Assembly (NCBI GenBank): GCA_030696455.1
Contig: JAUYSH010000021.1
Coordinates: 1-43,660 of the forward strand
DNA length: 43,660 nt
Origin: Elusimicrobiota bacterium
GTDB taxonomy: Bacteria > Elusimicrobiota > Elusimicrobia > UBA1565 > UBA9628
Direction: 5' to 3'
The notes beneath the pieces were generated by a model, which saw only the letters and a list, made by a program, of their open reading frames with translations, made no database searches and had not been told where the DNA came from. This document shows positions 23,059 through 30,491 of the stretch, in pieces. Position 1 is the stretch's first letter. Every line of letters begins with the position of its first letter. A program made the translations under genes and the position numbers.

Positions 23059-24813
23059 TCAGCCCAGCCGCGTCAGCAGCTCGCGCGCGCGCTTGGCCAG
23101 TACGGCTCGTTCCGCGCGGATCATCTCCTTGAGCTCCAGCCCGTGCACGCCCGCGCGGCGCGCCGCCATGGCGAGCAAGGCGCGCTCGGAGTCCTCGATG
23201 TAGCCGTCGGCGAGACACATGCGGATCAGGCTCGACAGCAAGGCGCGGTCCGCGCCGAACGGCGCGTTGTAGGGCAGGCGCCCCGCGCGCGCCTCCTCGA
23301 CGATCTTCTCGACCTGGGCCGAGGTCATGCCGCGGCGCTCGGCGTACTTGTCGAGGTACGCGAGCTCGCGGTGGTGCAGCGCCCCGTCCACGGCGAGGCA
23401 GGCCGCCATCGCGGCGACCGCGTCGGCCGGAGCCACGTCCTCGCCGCCCTCGAGGCCGGGCAGGACGTGCCCCGTCGCCGCCGTCTCCTCCGGGCGCTCC
23501 CACAGGCCGAACGGCGCGATCTCGAAAAGCACCCAGCCGCGGCTGCCGTCGTTGAACGCGGTCGCGCAATACTCGCACTTATCCGCGTCGGCCTTCGCGG
23601 GCGCCGCGCCGCAGCCGGGGCAGCGCGTGGCGCTGAGGCCGGCCTTGCGGTCGCTCGTCATGCCGGCGCGCCGCCGGAAGATGAAGGTATCGGTGCGGCG
23701 CTCGCCTCCGGCATCCCACCGCACCTGCACGTGCGCCGAGTCGAGCTCGTCGCCGTGCTCGAAGGCGACGACCTCGGCGGCTCCGAACAGGGCGTCGCCC
23801 GCGAAGGGACTCTCGAGGGAGAGAGCATCGACGAGCTCCGTGGTCGCGCTCCCGCGCAGCGGAGCGCGGTCGCGGCGGCGGCGCGCGTCGATCCAGCGCC
23901 AGAACGCGACCGCCGCGCGGTCCTCGAGCGACTCGAGGCTCAGGTCGGGATCGTGCTCGCGCATCGTCGCCCAGCCGGTGACGTCCCGGCGCGGGTCGGC
24001 GTAGCGCCACTCCCAGGGCACGGTGCTCTCCACGGCGACCCAGTCGTGCTCGCCGGAGTTGATCCAGGTCTTGCATGACCCGCAGAGCACCGCGTCGACG
24101 ATCGACACGGGCGCGCCGCACGACGGGCAGAAGCCCTCGATGGCGCCGCCCTGCGCGAGGGTCGCCGCGCCGGGGCGCCGCAGGAAGGTCCAGATCTCCT
24201 CGAAGACCTCCTCGCCGCCGTCGAGAAGCCTCCCCGTCTGCGCCGCCACTCGGGCGCGCACCGCCGAGACCTTGAAGCGCACGGCCACCGAGTCGTAGTG
24301 CCAGCCGGCCGCGTAGCCCAGCGCGCGCCGCTCCATGACCTTGACCTCGCGCATCACATGGCGCACGCCGGCCGCCTCCTGCCCGCCGATGTGCCGCCGC
24401 AGGCGCTCGAACATCCCGTCGGACAGGAACGCGCGCGCCGCGCCCAGCTCCTGGCGGCTGAAGGCGTCCTGGACCTTCAAGAAAGCCTCCTCGGCCCGGT
24501 GCAGGAACATGTCCTCGTCGAAATACTGGTCCCTCCTCCTGATCTCCTTGAGGGCGTTGACGCGGCTTTGCGCGGCCTGGAGCTCGCGGCCCTTCGCGAT
24601 CACGACGGCGTCGAGCGCTTCGCCGCGCTCCCGGTTGTGCACCCAGAACCAATAGACGGCGTACACGACGCCGAAGCCGAGGAGCACGAAGAACTCGGGC
24701 GAATGGAGGAACGCGTCGAGCTTCGCCATCAGCGCCTTGTCGCCGAAGGGATCGGGCCCGAAGTCGAAGCCCAGATCGCGCAGCGTCAGGCGTTCGGGAT
24801 CCGAGGCGCTCAT
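23059..24813 (-). CDS. Membrane-anchored TIM44-like / double zinc-ribbon / TerB-like protein
   Basis: 584 aa. One membrane helix at about 41-59, a helical region to ~90, then a TIM44-like (mitochondrial import/MbA1-type) domain at about 95-215. A zinc ribbon follows (FCPSCGAPV...CGSCKTWIN, about 235-260), a second region with another TIM44-like pattern, and a second ribbon (CPGCGAAP...CEYCATAF, about 405-430). The C-terminal ~120 residues are two TerB/DjlA-like helical repeats, each with an acidic start (LAVDGALHHRE and LADGYIEDSE). Function is unknown; the parts suggest membrane-tethered binding of protein or peptide and metal. The ATG shares ATGA with the GT87 stop, and a hugely extended upstream frame is an artefact of GC-rich DNA. 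Confidence 0.8.
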   Translation of the reverse strand: MSASDPERLTLRDLGFDFGPDPFGDKALMAKLDAFLHSPEFFVLLGFGVVYAVYWFWVHNRERGEALDAVVIAKGRELQAAQSRVNALKEIRRRDQYFDEDMFLHRAEEAFLKVQDAFSRQELGAARAFLSDGMFERLRRHIGGQEAAGVRHVMREVKVMERRALGYAAGWHYDSVAVRFKVSAVRARVAAQTGRLLDGGEEVFEEIWTFLRRPGAATLAQGGAIEGFCPSCGAPVSIVDAVLCGSCKTWINSGEHDWVAVESTVPWEWRYADPRRDVTGWATMREHDPDLSLESLEDRAAVAFWRWIDARRRRDRAPLRGSATTELVDALSLESPFAGDALFGAAEVVAFEHGDELDSAHVQVRWDAGGERRTDTFIFRRRAGMTSDRKAGLSATRCPGCGAAPAKADADKCEYCATAFNDGSRGWVLFEIAPFGLWERPEETAATGHVLPGLEGGEDVAPADAVAAMAACLAVDGALHHRELAYLDKYAERRGMTSAQVEKIVEEARAGRLPYNAPFGADRALLSSLIRMCLADGYIEDSERALLAMAARRAGVHGLELKEMIRAERAVLAKRARELLTRLG

Positions 24814-26030
24814 TTTTTTTCCGCGAGCGCCGGGCTTCCCCCTTCCACGCTTCGCGCGAGATGGAGCCAGAAGCCGGCGAGGACGAAAAAGGGCAGCGAC
24901 AAGATCGCGTTGGCCGGGCCGTGGGCGAACCAGCTCAGCCGGGTCAGGGAGATGAACTTGTCCGCCACCAACGGGACGAATTCCGCGAGGGCGGCGTAGA
25001 AGGCCGCCGTGCCGAAGGAGAACGGCAGGGACAGGAACCCGGCGAGCAGCAGCGCCTGATGGTGGGTGTCGGCGTGCGGGGCGACGAGCAGCGCGGTGAC
25101 CAGACACAGGGTCAGAAGGCGTCCCGAGTGCTCCTCGCCGCGGGCGCGCAGCGCGGCGCGCGCGTAGCCCGCGAGGAAGACGGCGGAAAGCGCGGCCCGG
25201 AGGAAAGCGGCGGCGCGAGGGCTGTCGATCCAGCCGGTCGCGTAGGGAGAAGCGGCGAGCCAGCGGTAAGTGAAGCCGCTCGCCGACTGATTGTCGTAGA
25301 ACGCCTCGATGCCCAAGGGCGCGGCCAGGCGCGTCCAGTAGGGCGCCTGCGCTTCCCAAGGCACGGCCATCCCCCCGGCCGCGAACAGCAGCGCCAGCCA
25401 GAACACGCAATAGCCGAGGGCCCGGTACTGCCGGCGCAGCAGCAGATGGATGAGGAGAAGCCCCAGGAACAGCTTGAGCCACACCGCCGCGGCCAGAAGC
25501 AGTCCTCCGACGAAGAACCGGCCCGTGTTCAGGCCGTACAGCCCGGCCGCCAGGCAGAAGAGGATGAGGGGCTCGCTTTGCCCGATCCGCAGGGACAGGT
25601 ACAGCGGGGAGAAGAGGAGGATCACGACGAGGGCGGCCAGGCCTTTCTCGCGCCTCTCCGCCTCGGGCCAACGCCTGATGCAGACCGCCCAGAATCCCCA
25701 GAGCAGCGCATGGCTCAGGACCTGAAACAGCGCGAAGGCGAGCGGATGCTCGAGCAGGCCCAACGGCGCGAACAGCAGCGCCGCGGGAGGCGGGTACATG
25801 TAAAACAGCGAACCGGATCCGGGCCGGAAGGCGAGAAAGGCGTCGTAGATTCCCGCGCCGCGCCCATGAGCCACGGCCGCCGCGGCGTCATGCACGATCT
25901 TGAAATCGAAGCCGTTGGCGAAAAGGCCCGCGTAAACCCCCTGGCACAGGTAGCGGGACAAGGCCAGGATCAGGAGCAGCTGGAGGCCGAGGGGCGCGCG
26001 CCGGGCGGCGTCGAGCCAGAGCCCGATCAC
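24810..26030 (-). CDS. GT87 (DUF2029) polyprenyl-phosphate mannosyltransferase-like protein
   Basis: 406 aa with about nine to ten membrane helices. The early loop has the acidic FDFKIVHDAAAAV segment (first-loop Asp typical of GT-C enzymes), the YMYPPPAALLFAPLGLL motif and RIGQSEPLILF, all hallmarks of GT87. Known members are actinobacterial mannosyl- and arabinosyl-type enzymes using polyprenyl-phospho-sugars. Donor and acceptor here are unknown. The GTG start shares GTGA with the hydrolase stop. Confidence 0.85.
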   Translation of the reverse strand: MIGLWLDAARRAPLGLQLLLILALSRYLCQGVYAGLFANGFDFKIVHDAAAAVAHGRGAGIYDAFLAFRPGSGSLFYMYPPPAALLFAPLGLLEHPLAFALFQVLSHALLWGFWAVCIRRWPEAERREKGLAALVVILLFSPLYLSLRIGQSEPLILFCLAAGLYGLNTGRFFVGGLLLAAAVWLKLFLGLLLIHLLLRRQYRALGYCVFWLALLFAAGGMAVPWEAQAPYWTRLAAPLGIEAFYDNQSASGFTYRWLAASPYATGWIDSPRAAAFLRAALSAVFLAGYARAALRARGEEHSGRLLTLCLVTALLVAPHADTHHQALLLAGFLSLPFSFGTAAFYAALAEFVPLVADKFISLTRLSWFAHGPANAILSLPFFVLAGFWLHLARSVEGGSPALAEKK

Positions 26031-26764
26031 AGACGAGTCAGGAAAGACAGCAGGCGATCGTTGAACGCGGCCGGATTCTCCGCGTTGGTGAAATGACCCG
26101 CGTCGGGAATGATGTGAAGCTCCGCGCCGGGTATTCGTGAGCGCATCGCCTCGGAGAGGGGCAGGGGCGTGATCTTGTCCTGGGAGCCCACGAGCACGGC
26201 GGTCGGCGCCGTGATCTTGGACAGCCCGGGCACGGCGTCGGGGCGCGCGGCCAGGGCCGCGAGGGCGGCCATGACGGCCTCCGACGAGGACTTGGCGGCG
26301 ACGCCGCGCAGGAAGGGCAAGGCCGCCTCAGCGGCGACCGCGTCTTTCAAGAAGGGGCCGAGGAAGGGCTCGACGCCGTTCTTGCGCACGAAGTCGATGG
26401 CGGCGGCGCGCTTGGCCTTGTTCTCGTTGGCGTCGGGCTCGGCGCGGGTGTCGCACAGGACGAGGCCCGCGACGCGCTCCGGAGCCGCGGCGGCGATCTG
26501 CAGGGCCACGTAGCCGCCCATCGAGAGCCCGACGAAAGCGGCCTTGCCGGAGAAGGACTCGAGGACGTCGGCGGCGGCGTGCTCCATCAGCCACGGCGAA
26601 GCCAATGGGGTGCCGCCGAATCCGCGCAGATCGGGGATAAGAACGCGGCAAGCGCTCAACGCCTCGAGCTGCGGCTCCCACATGGCGCCGGACATGGGGA
26701 AGGCGTGGAGCAGGACGACGGGAAGGCCCTTGGGATCGCCGGCCTCGCGCAGGGAGAGCTTCAT
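26027..26764 (-). CDS. Alpha/beta-hydrolase
   Basis: 245 aa, complete fold. The oxyanion region is HAFPMSG, the nucleophile elbow GLSMGG with S81, the acid is the Asp of VGSQDKITPL and the His is in DAGHFTNAENP. It resembles BioH, PcaD and MenH-like hydrolases; the substrate is not deducible. Its ATG overlaps the last base of the M23 peptidase stop (TGATG), so it is co-translated with an envelope gene. Confidence 0.92.
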   Translation of the reverse strand: MKLSLREAGDPKGLPVVLLHAFPMSGAMWEPQLEALSACRVLIPDLRGFGGTPLASPWLMEHAAADVLESFSGKAAFVGLSMGGYVALQIAAAAPERVAGLVLCDTRAEPDANENKAKRAAAIDFVRKNGVEPFLGPFLKDAVAAEAALPFLRGVAAKSSSEAVMAALAALAARPDAVPGLSKITAPTAVLVGSQDKITPLPLSEAMRSRIPGAELHIIPDAGHFTNAENPAAFNDRLLSFLTRL

Positions 26765-27687
26765 CAGCGCCGCCCGATCTTCGCGGAGGGATTGACGGCC
26801 CGGCCGTTCTTGTCGCGGACCTCGAAATGCAGATGCGGGCCGGTTGAGATGCCCGTGGAGCCCACGCGTCCGATCATCGTCTTGCCTCGCTCGACCATGT
26901 CCCCGACCTTCACCATCGTCTTCGACATGTGGCCGTAGCGCGTCGTCTCACCGTTGTTGTGCTTGATGACGACGAGCTGGCCGTATCCCTCGTGCCAGGA
27001 AGCCTGGATCACGCGGCCGGAGCGGGAAGGATAGATCGGCGTGCCGTGGGGCTTGGGGATGTCGAGGCCGTCGTGGCGGCGAGTTCGCTTGAGCACGGGG
27101 TGGTAGCGCGAGCCGAAACGCGAGGAGATGCGCGGGAAGGATTGCGACGCGAACGGGAACCGGTAGGTGTCGAAGCTCACCCGGATGCCGGGAAGGAGCA
27201 CGCGGTCGCCGCGCTCGAACTCGAGAGGCTGCAGCAAGGCGAGGCCGGGCAGGCCGTTGGCCGTCACGACCTGCTCCTTGAACTGCCGGCGAGCGTCGGC
27301 GCCCGTCTTGTACCTCGCGACGATCGCGTCGAGCGTCTCCTTATCCTTGCGCACCTCGTAGAGCAGCCCGTCCCCGTTGAACACGGTCATGCGCATTCCG
27401 GTATACATCAGCACGAACTCGTTGTTGTTGGTCGCCTGCAGCGAGGCCAAGGTCGTCCCGTAGTTCTTCGCCAGGTTGCCGATCCAGAGCTCCCCCCGCT
27501 GCACGCGATGCTCCGCATATAGAAGTCGGCGAGACTGCGCCAGGATCTCGGGCCGAGGTTCGTCCGGCCCGGGAGGGGTGAGAACCGAGAAGCGCTCGAA
27601 CGCGGCGGCGTCCGGCGACCCGGAGGCGATGACGGCGGCGGGGGAAGCGGAGGCGAGCAGCGCCAGCGAGAGGACGGCCCTGAGCAT
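26764..27687 (-). CDS. LysM-containing M23 (LytM) peptidoglycan endopeptidase
   Basis: 307 aa. A signal peptide (1-18) is followed by two LysM-like modules (about 57-106 and 108-167) and a C-terminal M23 domain. Zinc ligands are H205 and D209 (RRHDGLDI) and H287 (GPHLHFEV, with H285 catalytic); H253 lies in RYGHM. All are intact, so it should cut peptidoglycan cross-bridges in the periplasm rather than be an EnvC-like inactive activator. Its ATG overlaps the rho stop by one base. Confidence 0.93.
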   Translation of the reverse strand: MLRAVLSLALLASASPAAVIASGSPDAAAFERFSVLTPPGPDEPRPEILAQSRRLLYAEHRVQRGELWIGNLAKNYGTTLASLQATNNNEFVLMYTGMRMTVFNGDGLLYEVRKDKETLDAIVARYKTGADARRQFKEQVVTANGLPGLALLQPLEFERGDRVLLPGIRVSFDTYRFPFASQSFPRISSRFGSRYHPVLKRTRRHDGLDIPKPHGTPIYPSRSGRVIQASWHEGYGQLVVIKHNNGETTRYGHMSKTMVKVGDMVERGKTMIGRVGSTGISTGPHLHFEVRDKNGRAVNPSAKIGRR

Positions 27688-29051
27688 CAGCCGACCATGT
27701 TGGAGAGCTCCATGGACCGGAGGAACTCCTTGTTCGATTTCGTCGACAGGATCTTCTCGCGCAGCAGGTCCATGGCCTCGACGGAAGCCAGCGGCGCCAG
27801 GACCTTGCGCAGGATCCAGATCTTATTCAGCTCGTCCTCGGTCATCAACAGCTCTTCCTTCCTCGTGCCCGTCCGGTTGATCTCGATGGCCGGGAACATG
27901 CGGCGGTCGGCGAGCTTGCGGTCGAGGTAGGCCTCGGAGTTGCCGGTGCCCTTGAACTCCTCGAAGATGACCTCGTCCATGCGCGAGCCGGTGTCTATGA
28001 GGGCCGTAGCCAGGATCGTGAGTGACCCGCCTTCCTCGACGTTGCGCGCCGCGCCCAGGAAGCGCTTCGGGCGCTGCAGGGAGGTCGCCTCGAGGCCGCC
28101 CGACAGCACGCGCCCGGAGGAGGGCGTGCAGGTGTTGTAGGCGCGCGCGAGGCGCGTGATGGAGTCGAGCAGGATGACGACGTCCTTGCCCAGCTCGACC
28201 ATGCGCTTGGCCTTCTCCAGGACCATCTCGGAGACCTGGACGTGGCGCTCGGCGGGCTCGTCGAAGGTGGAGGCGATGACCTCGCCCTTGATCGTGCGCT
28301 TGCACTCGGTGACTTCCTCGGGCCGCTCATCGATCAGCAGGACGAGGATGACCGTCCCGGGGTGGTTCTTGGCGATCGCGTTGGCGATCTTGCCGAGGAT
28401 GATGGTCTTGCCGGTCTTGGGCGGGGCGACGATGAGGCCGCGCTGGCCCTTGCCGATGGGACAGATGAGGTCGAGCAGGCGTCCGATGACCTCCTCGCGG
28501 GTGGTCTCGAGCGTGTACTTCGCGTCCGGGTGGAGAGGCGTCAGGTTGTCGAAGAGCGGGCGGTCCTTGATCGTCTCCGCGTCGATGCCGTTGATCTTCT
28601 TGACCTGAAGCAAGGCGAAGAAGCGCTCGCCGTCCTTGGGCGGGCGCACGAACCCGGCGACGGTGTCGCAGCGGCGCAGGCCGAACTTCTTGATCTGGGA
28701 GGGCGACATGTAGATGTCGTCGGGGCCGGGAAGGTAGGAGTAGTCGGGCGAGCGCAGGAAGCCGAACCCGTCGGGCAGGATCTCCAGGACACCCTCGTCG
28801 TAGATCATGCCGTTCGCCTTGAGCTGGCCCTCGACGATCTTGGCGATCAGCTCCTGCTTCTTGAGGCCGCTGAGGCCCTCGAGCTTGAGCTCCTTGGCGA
28901 TCGCGTTCAATTCGGCCATGGTCTTCTTGGCCATCTCGGCGGTTTCCAGCGGCTTGAGCGCCGCGGCGGCGGCGGCCGTCGGGGCCGGCGCGGGGGCCGG
29001 CGTCGCGGGGGGCTTAGGGGTTTCGGTCATAGGCTTAGTCGTGGTTTCCAT
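27687..29051 (-). CDS. rho: Transcription termination factor Rho
   Basis: 454 aa from ATG 29049-29051. A Pro/Ala-rich N-terminal insert (about 10-32) comes before the Rho N-terminal helices, the cold-shock-like RNA-binding domain ([15 protein letters not shown]) and the RecA-like ATPase with P-loop APPKTGKT (about 209-216), [22 protein letters not shown] and the Q/R-loop region. It is an RNA-dependent helicase that ends transcription. AAAGGA 7 bases before this ATG is a good Shine-Dalgarno site; it lies in the end of coaE, and the ATG overlaps coaE by 17 bases. A 31-residue longer upstream reading is rejected. Confidence 0.97.
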   Translation of the reverse strand: METTTKPMTETPKPPATPAPAPAPTAAAAAALKPLETAEMAKKTMAELNAIAKELKLEGLSGLKKQELIAKIVEGQLKANGMIYDEGVLEILPDGFGFLRSPDYSYLPGPDDIYMSPSQIKKFGLRRCDTVAGFVRPPKDGERFFALLQVKKINGIDAETIKDRPLFDNLTPLHPDAKYTLETTREEVIGRLLDLICPIGKGQRGLIVAPPKTGKTIILGKIANAIAKNHPGTVILVLLIDERPEEVTECKRTIKGEVIASTFDEPAERHVQVSEMVLEKAKRMVELGKDVVILLDSITRLARAYNTCTPSSGRVLSGGLEATSLQRPKRFLGAARNVEEGGSLTILATALIDTGSRMDEVIFEEFKGTGNSEAYLDRKLADRRMFPAIEINRTGTRKEELLMTEDELNKIWILRKVLAPLASVEAMDLLREKILSTKSNKEFLRSMELSNMVG

Positions 29052-29664
29052 GAGATAGTCCTTTAAGAAGGAGATTGAGGCCTGAAAAGTAATCGTGAAT
29101 ATGTTTATCGAGACGCTTGAAATCTCCGTCGTTATCGATCGCAACGTCGGCCAATTTCCGTTTCTGATCTAAGGGTAATTGCGCTTTTACACGCAGCCGT
29201 GCTTCCTGTGAGCTCAAGCCGTCACGTTTGATTATCCGTTGAAGCTGTTTTTGGGGCGTGCACGAGATCACCATCGTGGCGTCAAAATTCTTCTGGAGCT
29301 TCTTCTCGAACAGCAACGGCACGTCCACGACGACGAGACCCTTCAATTTACCGATCAACCCCTTCATTTCTTTCAAAATCAACGGATGGGTCGCTCGCTC
29401 CAGGCCCAGCTTCGCGCGCTTGTCGCTGAAGATCACCCGTCCGAGGAGCGCGCGGTTGATGGACTTGTCGTCGTTCAGGATGCACGGCCCGAACGCCTTC
29501 ACGATTGCCCTATAGCCTTCCCTTCCCGGCTTCGCCTGCCCCTTGGCGATCTGATCGAGACACAACGTCGCGGCCCCGAGGCTTTCGAACGCCTTCAGCG
29601 CGGACGATTTCCCCGTCCCGATTCCGCCGGTGAGGCCCAAGACGAAGCGCGCGGGCTTCTTCAA
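29035..29664 (-). CDS. coaE: Dephospho-CoA kinase
   Basis: 209 aa. The P-loop GGIGTGKS is at 13-20, followed by the conserved LDQIAKG and the [10 protein letters not shown] segment of the substrate site. It makes CoA from dephospho-CoA in the last step of CoA synthesis. The TTG start shares TTGA with the rhomboid stop, the same kind of junction as ROK-lptD. Its end overlaps the start of rho. Confidence 0.95.
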   Translation of the reverse strand: MKKPARFVLGLTGGIGTGKSSALKAFESLGAATLCLDQIAKGQAKPGREGYRAIVKAFGPCILNDDKSINRALLGRVIFSDKRAKLGLERATHPLILKEMKGLIGKLKGLVVVDVPLLFEKKLQKNFDATMVISCTPQKQLQRIIKRDGLSSQEARLRVKAQLPLDQKRKLADVAIDNDGDFKRLDKHIHDYFSGLNLLLKGLSHGNHD

Positions 29665-30491
29665 GAGAGCTTGTTCCTCTCGGAGTACTTGTGCATGATC
29701 CCCCTTTCCTCGTCGGTAAGGGATTCCAACCCATCGGACAATATCTTGTCGAGTATCCGATCCACCTCCGCCATATCGTTGGCCGGGGCGGCGGCCTTCG
29801 GCTTGGCCGCGCGGCGCGGGATGGGGCGCGGCGCGGGCTCCTCCTCGGGCTCGGCGCGGCTCGCGCGGCGCCAGAGGGCCTTGAGCTGGACCTTCGCCAC
29901 CCACCACCAGCGGATATAGAGGTAGCCGGTGAGCATGCCGCCGAGGTGGGCGAAGCGGGCCACGCCGGGCGTGGAGCCCGTGGCGCCGGCGAAGAATTCG
30001 ATGGCGCCGAACAGGAGCGCCATGTGGGCGGCCTTGATCGGGATCAGGAAGTACAGGTAGACGACCGCGTCCGGATACAGCAGCGCGAAGGCCACGAGCA
30101 GGCCGTACACCGAGCCCGACGCGCCGATGACCGGTATCGCGGAGTGAGGGGCCAAGGCGAGGTGGGCCGCCGCGGCACCGAGGCCGCACAGGAAGTAGTA
30201 CTTCAGGAAGTCGCGCTGCCCCCATTGCGCCTCCACCGGCATGCCGAACATCCACAGCGCGAACAGGTTGAAGAACAGATGCCAGAGGTTTCCGTGGAGG
30301 AACAGGTAGGTGATGGGCTGCCAGATCCAGCGGTGGAAGAGCACCTGCTGGGGCACCAGGCCGAACAGGTTGTGCATGTCCGGCACGACCAGCGCGATAA
30401 GGAAGCCGACGATGTTGGCGATCATCAGGAGCCGGATCGCGGGCGGCAGGCTGCGGAAATCGACGGGGTCGTGGCGGAATACGCGGGTCAC
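29661..30491 (-). CDS. Rhomboid-family intramembrane serine protease with a C-terminal tail
   Basis: 276 aa, six-helix rhomboid core. The motifs are HGNLWHLFFNLFALW (helix 2), GASG with catalytic S125 (helix 4) and AHLGG with H182 (helix 6). After residue ~195 comes a cytosolic tail: a Pro/Arg/Ala-rich linker and an acidic helical C-terminus (MAEVDRILDKILSDGLESL) like the tails of many bacterial rhomboid-DUF6576 proteins. It cleaves membrane-protein helices. The GTG start shares GTGA with the polA stop. Confidence 0.95.
   Translation of the reverse strand: MTRVFRHDPVDFRSLPPAIRLLMIANIVGFLIALVVPDMHNLFGLVPQQVLFHRWIWQPITYLFLHGNLWHLFFNLFALWMFGMPVEAQWGQRDFLKYYFLCGLGAAAAHLALAPHSAIPVIGASGSVYGLLVAFALLYPDAVVYLYFLIPIKAAHMALLFGAIEFFAGATGSTPGVARFAHLGGMLTGYLYIRWWWVAKVQLKALWRRASRAEPEEEPAPRPIPRRAAKPKAAAPANDMAEVDRILDKILSDGLESLTDEERGIMHKYSERNKLS

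Noticed and set aside
24814-25671. Upstream extension of the TIM44-like gene to 870 residues
   Set aside because: It lies out of frame inside the GT87 gene and is Arg/Pro-rich; the ATGA overlap at 24810-24813 marks the true start.
29052-29144. 31-residue N-terminal extension of Rho
   Set aside because: The extension lies within coaE and has Ile/Ser/Thr-rich shadow composition; a Shine-Dalgarno site precedes the inner ATG.
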